From: Streptomyces sp. BR123
GTDB lineage: Bacteria > Actinomycetota > Actinomycetes > Streptomycetales > Streptomycetaceae
NCBI RefSeq assembly: GCF_013401435.1
Contig: NZ_JACBGN010000058.1
Span: 1 to 34,290 of the forward strand
Reading direction: 5' to 3'
Length of the DNA: 34,290 nt
The notes below the pieces were generated by a model. That model worked only from the letters and a program-made list of their open reading frames with translations. It was not told where the DNA came from and searched no databases. The position numbers and the translations under genes were made by a program. Numbering within the stretch: the first letter of the stretch is position 1; each line of letters starts with the position of its first letter. Below, in pieces: positions 11,101-17,026 of the stretch.

Positions 11101-12112
11101 GAAAGCCGGCAAGGACACAGCCACCGACAGCGCCGGAACGGAAGCCAAAGCCACACGCGAGACATCCGACACGGAGGTGAACGCCGGCTCCGCCGAATCC
11201 CACAGCAGCGGAGGCGGGGAGTCGAGCGCAGGAACGGGATGCAAGGTCAAGCAGAACAGCTTCCCGACCGGCACGCGTGTCCAGATGGCCGACGGCACGA
11301 CCAAGGAGATCCAGGACGTCCGCGTCGGTGACACCGTCCTCGCCACTGACCCTCAGACGGGCGAGACCCGGCCGCAGCAGGTGACGGCCACCATCACCAC
11401 CCCCGACGACAAGGAGTTCACGGACCTCACCCTCACCGACGATTCCAACCCCCGGGCCCCGCCGGCCGACCTCACCTCGACCTTCCACCACCCGCACTGG
11501 AACGAGACCCGCCGCCAGTGGGTCGACGCGGGCGAATTCAACCCGGGCGACCAGCTCCGCCGCCCCGACGGCACCACCCTCACGGTCAAGAGCAAGCGCA
11601 ACTACCCCTACGCGGTCACCACCCACAACCTCACCGTCAACGACTTCCACACGTACTATGTGCTGGCGGGCGCGACGCCGGTCCTCGTTCACAACTGCGG
11701 CACTCAGTATTACGAGAACCGCTATGGAGCGACGGATAATCGTGGACTCTCGGCCACCTTCGAAGACGGCATGGTGGAGATGACCCTCAGGGCCAGGACG
11801 CCCATTGGGGCCCGGATCGAAGGGGTCCCCACAGGTAGTGAGATGTTTCAGGAAGCTTTGGATGCCTTCGGTGGTGCAGAAAACGTCCGGGGAATCACTG
11901 CGTCATGGAATGCAGGTGAGCTGGACACAAATCTCAGGCAGTTCAACGAACTGATTCGCGGAGGATCCTCGCTTGAGGACGCAGCACGGGGGACGTGGAC
12001 CGGGCGGCAGGCCGGAAGGCGAGGGTGGTCCTCTGTATCCATCGATCACGACATGTCGCTTCCGAATCCTGACGGAACATTCCGAGAGGTGATGGTCTAC
12101 TTTACGAGGTAG
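5108..12112 (+). CDS. Rhs/YD-repeat polymorphic toxin with Hint domain
   Basis: A giant contact-toxin protein of 2,334 codons. Residues about 30-900 resemble the SpvB/Rhs N-terminal shell seen in secreted Streptomyces Rhs proteins. YD repeats (YDAFGRVTS, YDGLGRVRQ, YDLLGRVVK) follow. The Rhs core ends with RFISPDPL and NAYAYASNSPVNASDPSGL (about residue 1844). After an Ala/Lys-rich helical linker comes a pretoxin Hint autoprotease (about 2044-2196: NSFPTGTRVQMADGTTKEI, then HTYYVLAGATPVLVHN). Cleavage would fall at Asn2196-Cys2197, releasing a 138-residue toxin tip I do not recognise (FEDGMVEMTLRAR, ASWNAGELDTNL, WTGRQAGRRGW). The next gene is its presumed immunity. The start is the first GTG available; no ribosome site, promoter or signal peptide is visible, and roughly the first 100 residues of the family are missing. 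The tip reads intact, but expression or export is doubtful. Confidence 0.9.
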   Translation: MTAGAGVGRGGRSRDQTRAEAIGASAADSGQDTTLRVEVKDPTKTRAAGVNGALVAVSSAPGAAPAGRIEVGLDISTWAKAAGANWADRAALVQLPTCALTTPGAPGCTTRKPLNSHRDASGRLVAQVDVPKTSAVSAAVAKGQPGGARSAPAAPQMLAPQDLAIAVEAGPQGAGGDYTATPLQPSASWQAGANAANFTYGYTVEVPNGIAGAGPGISLGYDSSSVDGRTASTNAQAGPIGEGWDWSPGSISRSYKGCKDAGIKDSGDECWAGDILSLNLAGHSGQIVRDDATCAYRLQNDDGTKVERLTGQRNSAWKGEAFKVTTTDGTQYYFGSNRLPGGDGTDPEAKSVSTVPVYFNSGQDKCLGADTPANGTWQQLGWQWNLDYVVDPHQNLTSYRYEQEDNHYGRGGGQNNGDGSPTRYQRGSHPTWIGYGQRLPEQIAAKGAAKPAAQILFETAERCFAAGAITCDPAQRTKANAKSWADTPVDQECAAAGQCLNLSPTYFTTKRLTKINTEVLAGTGYRRVDSYVLNQSFQDPEDGSSPTLWLDSIERRASNGKKELKLPLVSFEPLQIANRVDGVVKRPDGTEASAPRYNRPRIQKITTETGGLINVVYKAPECSRVKGTMPSSEDGNTMACMPVKWYLPKQSYDDPVNDWFHKVVVQSVTQQDMVAGQVTTVTDYEYGGGIAWHRNDSEFADPKTRTWDQFRGFATVTTRTGNGNTAEAPRTKSVATYLRGMDGDALANGGKRSVTLTDAHGGSTKDEEVLSGRVLQTETYDRDGGAVIADEVTTPWLGKNITATRAQSGGMPAVTARAQNTAKVTSRAKLANGTWRTSERTSEYDDTAFSRPLRVDDKQDLSRPEQRLCTEFDYAVGPGGAPTELISRTLVLSGACGQTPTTANTVGDTLTYFDNQPAKQAGATGDQTGTAVLEKYDDAGKPVYRLNSTSTYDAYGRVTSNTNKVRKDAARPDGAVTTTEYKPATGSLPTAVTHTNPLGWKTTTTLDPGRSLPLKTTDENKHVAEREYDAFGRVTSIWQPGQERAKGALPVRKYSYAMNGTNAPSSVLSQALMNDKSYTSSYTLYDGLGRVRQTQANPASGTAGRLITDALFDSHGRQVKTSAAYYNDEAGPSGALFLPNGGVNPDSKLPAQTITAFDGLGRPTASIFQSYGVEQWRSRTEYPGADETRTIPPNGGYATATVTNGTTSFLRQYKSNTPTGPYDETTYERNAQGKELRRKDAAGNEWTFSYDLLGRVVKSTDPDAGTSTTVYDDGKNLTTVTDGRGKSATTLVDLLGRPVATYEGKAVDPAKQVGAFTYDTKVLGKPSSSTRYVGGAGGSAYVSEVIGYDAGYRPLGTRTTIPAAEKGLAGTYESKNTYDAYGQPATTTLPAIPEAGLSAETLTFSMDTVGNLVSFDGTIGTIRSPYVVDLQRDPHGQVIRTTVGKAGMQIVSTLDYDVATGRPIRSTLDKQTEARASVDVVDYTYNQIGQLTSIGNTQDGAQRDLQCFTHDYLGRLTQAWTDTGNQTTAPKPSVPGIGGCANATGPAVDAEGKPSVGGPAPYWQQYEYDLIGNRKKLVRKDVTGDAAKDTTVTQTFGGRQNTPSTDPKTGGGTGGPHALMTSTETGPAGTKVTSYTYDAGGNTASITDTPGTRTLTWNDQGKLDKITGTGEKGNTSYLYDTGGNQLIRRDPDSTTLNLGTDQITLNTTTGKVSNVRTYAAPGGLSVTRTTTGGESDLTYQSSDHHGTGGVQFKAADLAHVRRATDPFGNDRGTPPAPDTWAGDKGFVGGTKEKSTGLTLLGAREYDPTTGRFISPDPLINSSDPQQWNAYAYASNSPVNASDPSGLMTPCTSGCSESEEYVSPPLWEDDAVSSAGRELRQANASLDKAKKRRAHLIHEVVNLIGDLIGYNDARDCFTKGDVMACINTALGAVPWGKIAKAIKVGIKAFKIYKEVNKAYDAIHEAERGVSRASDAMTRAKTAAKEARDAEAKAAQSASEKAGKDTATDSAGTEAKATRETSDTEVNAGSAESHSSGGGESSAGTGCKVKQNSFPTGTRVQMADGTTKEIQDVRVGDTVLATDPQTGETRPQQVTATITTPDDKEFTDLTLTDDSNPRAPPADLTSTFHHPHWNETRRQWVDAGEFNPGDQLRRPDGTTLTVKSKRNYPYAVTTHNLTVNDFHTYYVLAGATPVLVHNCGTQYYENRYGATDNRGLSATFEDGMVEMTLRARTPIGARIEGVPTGSEMFQEALDAFGGAENVRGITASWNAGELDTNLRQFNELIRGGSSLEDAARGTWTGRQAGRRGWSSVSIDHDMSLPNPDGTFREVMVYFTR
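5132..5165. other. Head-to-head truncation junction (inversion breakpoint?)
   Basis: Here the minus-strand LamG/ricin gene and the plus-strand Rhs gene meet, both without their 5' ends. The minus frame breaks off in a signal-peptide-like stretch and the plus frame enters an Rhs protein well downstream of where its leader should be. There is no room for two promoters or leader peptides. A short palindrome, CGCGGC - 7 bases - GCCGCG (5132-5150), sits at the join. I infer an inversion with loss of the intervening ends; an assembly chimera would look the same. Confidence 0.55.
11648..11698 (+). repeat. 51-bp Hint-end repeat, master copy in Rhs
   Basis: Codes HTYYVLAGATPVLVHNC, the last block of the Hint domain plus the first toxin residue. 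By eye it matches the orphan copies at 12661 (49/51), 16647 (46/51) and 17746 (45/51), all in the same reading frame. Similarity begins and ends abruptly; downstream DNA is different in each copy and less GC-rich. It is the obvious homology for tip exchange. Confidence 0.9.
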
Positions 12113-12121
12113 GAGTAGCGT

Positions 12122-12418
12122 ATGAGAGACGATGAATACGAAGAGAAGCGAAGCCGAATTGTCCAATCGATCCGCATGTGCTGGATTGCCGAGCAGTCGG
12201 TTGTGTCGGTGCTGCGAAAACTGGTGGCCGAGCTGGGGCCTTCTGACGATCGTGCCGGCATCGCGTTTCAGGTCGTAAATTACATGGCGCGAGCCTTTGA
12301 TATTCGACTGGCTGTGGCCGGAAAGTTTGCGCGATGGCAGGCTATCGGGGGAGATCTGTCAGACGAAGAAACCGAGGAGAGGTTTAAGGGGTTCATTGTC
12401 TGGCCCCCAGCGGCTTGA
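12122..12418 (+). CDS. Putative immunity protein of the Rhs tip
   Basis: A 98-residue acidic cytoplasmic protein without signal or membrane segments, family not recognised. It starts ATG with GGAG a few bases upstream, 9 bases after the toxin stop, so it is probably translated with or just after the toxin. Position directly behind a toxin tip is the main reason for calling it immunity. The assignment is strengthened by a second, frameshifted copy behind a related toxin at 13148-13442, sharing for example LGP-D--A-IAF-VV and RW-AIGGDLSD, so toxin and partner have been duplicated together. It ends shortly before a strong hairpin. GC content is clearly lower than the Rhs shell. The upstream Rhs gene seems to have lost its promoter, so its present transcription is unclear. 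Confidence 0.75.
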   Translation: MRDDEYEEKRSRIVQSIRMCWIAEQSVVSVLRKLVAELGPSDDRAGIAFQVVNYMARAFDIRLAVAGKFARWQAIGGDLSDEETEERFKGFIVWPPAA

Positions 12419-12487
12419 TCTTGCGTTTTGTTGAAATATTCGGCGTCTGGAATGTGGCGCCGAAATGAGCAATAGTAGAGAAATTGG

Positions 12488-12523
12488 AGAGGCCCCACCG
12501 GATTTGATTCCGGTAGGGCCTCT
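12488..12523 (+). terminator. Terminator closing first toxin-immunity unit
   Basis: Inverted repeat GAGGCCCCACCGGA / TCCGGTAGGGCCTC with one mismatch around a 6-base loop. A similar hairpin (17584-17617) stands at the same place in front of the other 33-bp box, so it looks like part of the cassette architecture. Confidence 0.7.
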
Positions 12524-12536
12524 CGTGTGTGTTGGG

Positions 12537-12569
12537 GCGTCTGACGGCAGTAGTTGCCGCAGCGGCAAC
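12537..12569 (+). repeat. 33-bp cassette box, copy A
   Basis: GCGTCTGACGGCAGTAGTTG and the following 13 bases differ from copy B (17622-17654) at only two positions by eye. It lies 14 bases after a terminator hairpin and 91 bases before the 51-bp Hint repeat. A shared CTGACCAGCGAA occurs further along both spacers. Function unknown. Confidence 0.75.
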
Positions 12570-12660
12570 AACCACGGATCTCCCCGCACAAGCGCGGACG
12601 CCAGCGGAACGCAAAACCCGCTCTGACCAGCGAAGACGCGGGTCGAGGGGTACCGCGTAG

Positions 12661-12711
12661 CACACGTACTATGTGCTGGCGGGCGCGACTCCGGTCCTGG
12701 TTCACAACTGC
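12661..12711 (+). repeat. 51-bp Hint-end repeat, orphan copy 1
   Basis: Codes HTYYVLAGATPVLVHNC. A TAG stop stands directly in front of the first codon in the same frame, so no Hint or Rhs coding remains upstream. It differs from the master copy at two silent positions. Confidence 0.9.
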
Positions 12712-13146
12712 GACGGAACCTTCTCTCTCGGAATAGGAAGTGGGAGAACAGTTACGGAGGAGACCTGGCCACGCAGGGTGTTGAAGCGACGCTAGACAGA
12801 GATGGCGTACTGGGAGATGGTGGTGCGTGCACCCAAGGGTGTTTCTGGACTCCCCAGAGGTTCAGCAATGGTCACGGATGCGATGAACGCCTTCCAAGGT
12901 ATAGGTAGGCAGGTCAACGGAATCCGCGGGGTCTGGAATGCGGGACCGTTGGGCGATAACCTGAACTCCCTCAACGCCGCCGTGCGTGGCGGGATGAGTG
13001 CTGAAGATGCCGTGTGGGAAACATTCACCGGAAAGTTTGCTCGGAGGAACGGATTCACGGAGGCATCAATCGACTGGGAAAGTGCAGCGGGCGGTCTGGG
13101 GGGCCATACAGAATTCGTCGTCAACTTTATGCGGCCGGGGGGTTGA
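12661..13146 (+). pseudogene. Orphan toxin tip 2, frameshifted, related to Rhs tip
   Basis: After the Hint remnant the reading must change frame twice to follow a homologue of the main Rhs tip: first near 12730 (into WENSYGGDLATQGVEATLDRD) and again near 12815 (into EMVVRAPKG). The rest is open to the stop: GVWNAGPLGDNL matches ASWNAGELDTNL of the main tip, and FTGKFARRNGF matches WTGRQAGRRGW. With no start codon, Rhs shell or intact frame it cannot make toxin. It is a stored or displaced allele of the same toxin family in decay. The extra G in CTGGGAG near 12812 would by itself explain the second shift. Confidence 0.75.
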
Positions 13147-13147
13147 G

Positions 13148-13442
13148 GTGGGCCCAGAGGAATATAAGGCAATGAGGAGAAAATTGCTCGAACTCTTCAG
13201 AAGTGCTGGATGCGCGACGGTTCGATCATCGGCGTCCTGCGTCTGCTGGTGTTGGAACTCGGTCCGAGAGATAACCTCGCGGCTATCGCCTTCGGCGTAG
13301 TTGGTTGCATTCATGACGCGTTTGATATGTCGCTAGGGGAAGCGAAGAGAATCTCGCGATGGCATGCAATCGGGGGGATCTCTCAGACGTGGAGATCGAA
13401 CGGCGGATCGGAAATCTGGTACCTCGTGAGCTGGAACCCTGA
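13148..13442 (+). pseudogene. Immunity pseudogene paired with orphan tip 2
   Basis: A paralogue of the immunity gene at 12122 broken by two small shifts. It begins GTG one base after the toxin stop (VGPEEYKAMRRKLLELF), shifts near 13199 into KCWMRDGSIIGVLR, and loses one base in a G run near 13376, after which DLSDVEIERRIGNLVPREL continues to TGA. Every segment aligns with the intact copy. Toxin and immunity have therefore both been lost from this unit, which is consistent with an unexpressed reserve. Confidence 0.75.
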
Positions 13443-13469
13443 CAGCTGATCCTTTTTCCGACTGAAGAG

Positions 13470-13505
13470 TTGAGGGCCTCGCGAAAATTGTCGCGAGGTC
13501 CTCAA
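13470..13505 (+). terminator. Terminator after orphan unit 2
   Basis: 15-base arms TTGAGGGCCTCGCGA / TCGCGAGGTCCTCAA with one G-T pair and a 6-base loop, preceded by a T-rich patch. Confidence 0.7.
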
Positions 13506-13634
13506 TGCTTGCTGGCAGACTCAGGTCTCGTGTCGAATGCGAGAAGCTGCTCGCGGGCTCGGTGGGCGGAGCCAGAAGAGCGGCGAGGAATTCGGGCAAG
13601 CTATGCTCGGCGTTTTCATGCGAAGGGCGGGTTC

Positions 13635-14000
13635 ATGATCCAGGTAACGCGCTTCGCACCCTCGGAAATCGAGGCTCTCGGGCGAGAGCGAAACTTCCTC
13701 CGGGACCAGTCGGAGTGGCTTTGCCCTTCGTGTGGAGAAGTTTCGGTTCGCACGTACCTCAGAAATACGCAACACGCGAATCGCCCCGCTGTGATCAGCT
13801 ACACATGGTGTGCGGCTTGTCGCAAGATGTCTGGCTCAACCGGACCTCTGCCGCCCGGTCTGATCATCTCGGATCCATGGCGGGAGTTGGACCGGGTAGC
13901 GTGGGAAGAGTTCGACGCGAGCTTGACCAGGTTTTTCGCTAGGCTTGACCGGCTTTGGGAGGACGGAGTGCTGCCACAAAGCCTCGTCTGGAAGCGGTAG
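13635..14000 (+). CDS. Orphan zinc-ribbon-like protein, probable immunity gene
   Basis: A 121-residue protein starting MIQVTRFAPSEIEALGRER. I chose the ATG at 13635 because GAAGGGCGG lies just upstream; the frame is open further left without sense. It contains a CPSC and, about 43 residues later, CAAC, a spacing that could form a zinc ribbon. No family recognised. It lies between two terminators, in the slot and size range of an immunity gene, but no Hint repeat or toxin-like coding is visible in the 130 bases in front of it. I infer an immunity gene whose toxin has been deleted. It could also be an unrelated small gene. Its own terminator (14033) and then the IS630 element follow. Confidence 0.6.
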   Translation: MIQVTRFAPSEIEALGRERNFLRDQSEWLCPSCGEVSVRTYLRNTQHANRPAVISYTWCAACRKMSGSTGPLPPGLIISDPWRELDRVAWEEFDASLTRFFARLDRLWEDGVLPQSLVWKR

Positions 14001-14032
14001 TAGAGCGCCGATCGCGCTGTAACACGAGCAAA

Positions 14033-14069
14033 CAGAAGCCCCGCCAGGTGACTCCTGGCGGGGCTTCTG
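14033..14069 (+). terminator. Strong terminator after zinc-ribbon gene
   Basis: Perfect 16-bp stem CAGAAGCCCCGCCAGG with a 5-base loop TGACT. It ends 11 bases before the left inverted repeat of the insertion sequence. Confidence 0.8.
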
Positions 14070-14080
14070 CGAGGGGTGAC

Positions 14081-14107
14081 GCTGAGGTTGAAAGGGTGGG
14101 GTGACAG
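14081..14107. repeat. IS630 terminal inverted repeat, left
   Basis: 27 bases, exact complement of 15212-15238. The left end lies 11 bases after the preceding terminator hairpin. Confidence 0.85.
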
Positions 14108-14109
14108 GG

Positions 14110-14715
14110 TTACGGGGGCTCCAGTCCCAGTCCGGTCTCGGCGATGAATCCGTCGAGCACCTCGGGCCGGCGCTGGATCCTGCGCAAGCGGCTCTTCACG
14201 AGCGGGGTGAGATCTTCGATCGTCCGGGGTGCGAGGTTGGCCAGGGACTTCTTCAGATGCGCCCAGACACCTTCGACGGGGTTGAGGTCGGGTGCGTACG
14301 GCGGCAGCTTGACGATGGTGAGCCAGTCGCTGTTGCGGTCGCAGAATTCCCGCAGGGCCTTGGCGTGGTGGGTGCTGGCGTGGTCCCACACCACGATCAG
14401 CGGGGCACCGCCCAGTTGTTGGCGTGCGGAGGTGAGCAGGTCCGCGAACTCGCGGGCACGGAAGCCCTTCTTCTCGCCGGTACGGCCCCGGTACGTCTGC
14501 GTCCGGTAGATCAGACGGGTCTCTCGGCCCGGTCTGACGCAGACCATCCCGGCCATCAGGACCCGGCCCGAGCCCTTCCCCGTCACCCTGCTGACCGGAG
14601 TCCGGCCCCGCCGTGCCCAGGTCCGCCCCTTCCCGGGCTTCAGGTCCTGCCCGGCCTCGTCCTCGAAGACTATCCAAGCGCCCAGGAGCTGGGCCGTCCT
14701 CTTACCCGTGACCAC
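14110..14715 (-). CDS. IS630 transposase, catalytic C-terminal part
   Basis: 201 codons forming the DDE catalytic core of an IS630/Tc1-type transposase: first Asp in FEDEAGQ, second in VVWDHASTHH, and Glu in PDLNPVEGVW. All three catalytic acids are present. It starts at a GTG (14715) that overlaps the preceding frame by about 46 bases, so it may be made by ribosomal frameshifting or may be a broken single gene. Insertion sequences of this family encode roughly 350 residues in all, which matches the sum of the three pieces here. Confidence 0.75.
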   Translation of the reverse strand: MVTGKRTAQLLGAWIVFEDEAGQDLKPGKGRTWARRGRTPVSRVTGKGSGRVLMAGMVCVRPGRETRLIYRTQTYRGRTGEKKGFRAREFADLLTSARQQLGGAPLIVVWDHASTHHAKALREFCDRNSDWLTIVKLPPYAPDLNPVEGVWAHLKKSLANLAPRTIEDLTPLVKSRLRRIQRRPEVLDGFIAETGLGLEPP

Positions 14716-14985
14716 TGCTCCGTCCGCCAGCGCTCCACAGCCGCGTCATCGCGCTCGACGGCCCGGTGGACGGGCACCTGCGGCGACCAGCCCAGCCGAT
14801 GCAGCAGGTACGACGCCCCGCGAGGGGTGTACCGGTAGCCGAACAGGCGGTGGATCAGCTCCGCCACCCGCGCCGGCGTCCAGCACTGGTCCTCGCTCCA
14901 GCCATGCGCGGCGGGTCCGGCCTCCAGTTCGACTTGCAGTTGCTCCGCCTGGTCATTGCTGAGCTGACATAAAACCACCAGGTCC
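14670..14985 (-). pseudogene. IS630 transposase, middle (winged-helix) part
   Basis: Frame carrying [35 protein letters not shown] and LLHRLGWSPQVPVHRAVERD, the second DNA-binding (winged helix) region of IS630 transposases. It has no start of its own in the right place: it must be entered from the N-terminal frame near 14980 and left for the catalytic frame near 14710. Two frame changes in one transposase are more than the family's known programmed shift, so at least one is probably mutational. Confidence 0.6.
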
Positions 14986-15183
14986 CTTGGAGGCCAGAGC
15001 CGCTCTTCCGCCGTCCCGCCAGGCCGCGTGCCAGGCGTACGCCGACTTCCGCGACACCCGTAACCTGCGGGCCACCTCCGGAGGCCGCACCCCTTGCTCG
15101 AACATCTCCGCGGCCTCGAAGCGCACTGCTTCACGCTTCGCCCGCCCCGCGGCGGTCAGACCGCCGCCATCCGCATACCTCAT
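14953..15183 (-). CDS. IS630 transposase, N-terminal helix-turn-helix part
   Basis: 76 codons from ATG 15183 ([18 protein letters not shown]) through a helix-turn-helix ([21 protein letters not shown]) to [10 protein letters not shown], then a stop. This is the first DNA-binding domain of an IS630 transposase, and the family then continues in another frame (QLSNDQAEQ). The break falls at GGTTTTATG, where a small indel would restore the frame. Confidence 0.65.
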   Translation of the reverse strand: MRYADGGGLTAAGRAKREAVRFEAAEMFEQGVRPPEVARRLRVSRKSAYAWHAAWRDGGRAALASKGPGGFMSAQQ

Positions 15184-15211
15184 GACGAGGATGTAGCGGG
15201 GCCAACGGCCT

Positions 15212-15238
15212 CTGTCACCCCACCCTTTCAACCTCAGC
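15212..15238. repeat. IS630 terminal inverted repeat, right
   Basis: Exact complement of 14081-14107. It lies 8 bases from the stop of the integrase fragment. Confidence 0.85.
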
Positions 15239-15245
15239 GGCAACG

Positions 15246-15960
15246 TCAGCGGACGACGACTGTGGTAGGTGGGCCGTCAGGGTCGTCCTCCTGGCTCAGT
15301 GCGTGGCCCAGGGTGTCGATGGCTTGGCGTTGGAGCCGGAGTCGGACGTGGGCGTAGACGCCGGCCGTGACGCCAATATGGGCGTGGCCCAGAAGCTCCT
15401 TGATCACGACGAGGTCGACGCCCTGTTCCAGGAGCAGGGTGGCGGTCGAGTGGCGGAGGTCATGGAAGCGGATGCGCCGGAGCCCGGGGCGGTCGAGGAA
15501 GGTGCGGAAACGGCGGGTGAGGTTGGCCGGGTCGAGAGGCCGGCCACTCGGCGTGGTGAAGACGAGGCCGCCGTCTTGCCAGCCCGACCCTGCCGTCTCG
15601 CGCTCCTTGTGCTGCCGTTCCTTGTGCTGCTTGAGGGAGCGGAGGCATTCCGCCGGGAGAGCGATGCGGCGTTCAGACGCCCGGGTCTTGGTGGGCAGAT
15701 GGATGAGGCCGCCGGTGCTGGTGCGCCGGAGCGAGCGGCGGATGGTCACGGTTCCACTGTTGAGGTCGAGGTCTTCCCAGTGGAGGCCGAGGAGTTCGCC
15801 TTTGCAGAGGCCGGTGCGCAGGGCGAGTTCGTACAGCGCATGGAGCCTGTCGGCGCGGGCGGCGTCGAGGAATTGGCGGGCCTCGGCCGCCGTGAGTGGC
15901 CGGAAGCGCTTGGGCCGGGGTGTGGTGGTCTTGACGTTCGATGAGCAGGAAGCTGCGCAG
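15246..15960 (-). pseudogene. Tyrosine-recombinase integrase, C-terminal fragment
   Basis: About 235 codons of the catalytic domain of a phage/ICE-type integrase: RPLTAAEARQFLDAARADR, LHALYELALRTGLCKGEL, HDLRHSTATLLLEQG, LLGHAHIGVT and the nucleophile in GVYAHV. The whole N-terminal arm- and core-binding half (family length about 400) is absent; the first usable start in frame is a GTG at 15749, inside the domain. In the first catalytic box TGLRxGEL the Arg is Cys (TGC for CGC), so the fragment would be inactive even if expressed. It is the remnant of an integrative element; no partner excisionase or replication gene is seen. Confidence 0.75.
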
Positions 15961-16646
15961 ACCTGGGCACTCCCGTCACACCGGGAGTACGGGCCACGGC
16001 CTCTTCAGGCGGGTCTTCACCGACCACGCCAAGGTGAGCCGCGCCGAATAGAGTCCCACCGGCAGCCGTAGCCGGATACACGACCGCAGGCCATCGCACC
16101 GGGCCAGCAGCCCCTGCCGAACGCTCAACCGACAGCCAGGGCGTACCGCCGAGCCGGGATGCGTCCAAACTTTCTCCACGTCTTCAAGGCGGCCCGCTGA
16201 CACGGGTCGCGCGCGGCACGGCCGCCCACCCGGCCCGCTCTCGGCTCCGCCACCGCGGGCCAGCCAGCGACCAGGCCGCGCAGAGATAGCGCAGCGTTGT
16301 GCCGGAAGCGAGGAGAAGCCGGACGCGCCCGCGCGGCGAGCGCCAAGCCGACGGCGGGGAGTTGGCCGGGGCGGAGGCCCGGAGGTGGGGTCGGTCGGCT
16401 CCGTAGGCTTTACCCACCTCCCCGGGCCGGGGCCCGCGTCGGGCAAGGCCAGGGGGCCACTCGTTCAAATTCCGGGCAGGATCACGACCTGCCCGAGTTG
16501 CCGGGCCAGCGTACGGCCCTCTGACCATGCCCGACCCCAACCCGGGCAGGACACCGGCCAAAGCCCACTCCGCCGCCCTCACGCGCGTAGCCATCTGCGG
16601 CAACGCCGACGGCGACAGGGGCGCACAGCAAGGCCCTCTCGGCACG
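15961..16646. other. Gene-free stretch, integrative-element debris
   Basis: I find no convincing gene on either strand over about 690 bases. Two inverted repeats stand out: CGGGCAGG - 7 bases - CCTGCCCG at 16473-16495 (perfect) and a 9-bp pair GGAGGTGGG / CCCACCTCC at 16381-16389 and 16412-16420. Such repeats are common around attachment or replication regions of actinomycete integrative elements, which would fit the neighbouring integrase fragment, but no attachment site can be proved. The last part leads directly into a Hint-end repeat without a cassette box. Confidence 0.4.
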
Positions 16647-16697
16647 CACACGTACTATGTGCTGGCGGGCACCACACCGGTCCTCGTCCACAATTGC
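16647..16697 (+). repeat. 51-bp Hint-end repeat, orphan copy 2
   Basis: Codes HTYYVLAGTTPVLVHNC; 46 of 51 bases equal the master copy by eye. It marks the start of the ParB-like toxin remnant. Confidence 0.85.
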
Positions 16698-17026
16698 TCC
16701 GTCGGCCCCATGAAGTGGAGCGAACGGAGCAGCTCGGCGGCGCCAGAGATCGTGAACGGGTCGATCAAATTGCCGAAAGTATGACCAGGGATGGCTGGGT
16801 CGGAGAGCCCATCGAGGTCTTTGAGCATCTGAACCGGTGCTACGTAATCAACGGCCACCATCGAGTTGCGGCGGCCAAGAAGGCAGGGATCGATGTTCAG
16901 TACCGATCTCTTACACTTGATGAGATCAAGGCCTACAAGTATAAATCCGCCGATGAAGTGGTCTGGGCGCCTATCGAAGTAGGCGGAGACTTTCCCGAGG
17001 AGCCGAGAGGACGGAGGCGCCGGTGA
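16647..17026 (+). pseudogene. Orphan toxin tip 3: ParB-like nuclease, frameshifted
   Basis: After the Hint remnant the frame reads SVGPMKWSERSSSAAPEIV and stops at TGA 16784. A second frame, entered near 16764, carries DQIAESMTRDGWVGEPIEV, then NRCYVINGHHRVAAAKKAG and SLTLDEIKAYKYKSADEV. GHHR with its surroundings is the signature of the ParB/sulfiredoxin-like nuclease fold used as a polymorphic toxin tip. One frame change near 16764-16780 separates the two halves, so the tip is inactive as it stands. Its stop overlaps the start of the next gene (GTGA), the arrangement also seen for the deaminase unit. Confidence 0.7.

Larger units (their letters stand above)
14081..15238 (-). mobile_element. 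IS630-family insertion sequence, about 1.16 kb
   Basis: Bounded by perfect 27-bp terminal inverted repeats (GCTGAGGTTGAAAGGGTGGG... at 14081-14107 and its complement at 15212-15238), with near-identity continuing a few bases outward. It encodes an IS630-type transposase on the minus strand in three overlapping frames. No clear TA target duplication is seen at the ends. It sits between the terminator of the zinc-ribbon gene and an integrase fragment, splitting the toxin-tip array. Confidence 0.85.

Noticed and set aside
8447..11692. Long minus-strand frame of more than 1,000 codons
   Set aside because: Exact antisense of the YD-repeat and Hint region, low-complexity Gly/Val/Arg/Asp composition, no motif; a shadow.
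14075..15245. TA target-site duplication of the IS630 element
   Set aside because: No TA dinucleotide abuts either inverted repeat, so the exact insertion site cannot be defined.
16461..16480. TTCAAAT resembling a tRNA T-loop, hence a possible attachment site
   Set aside because: The flanking five bases on each side do not pair as a T-stem, and no other tRNA arms are present.
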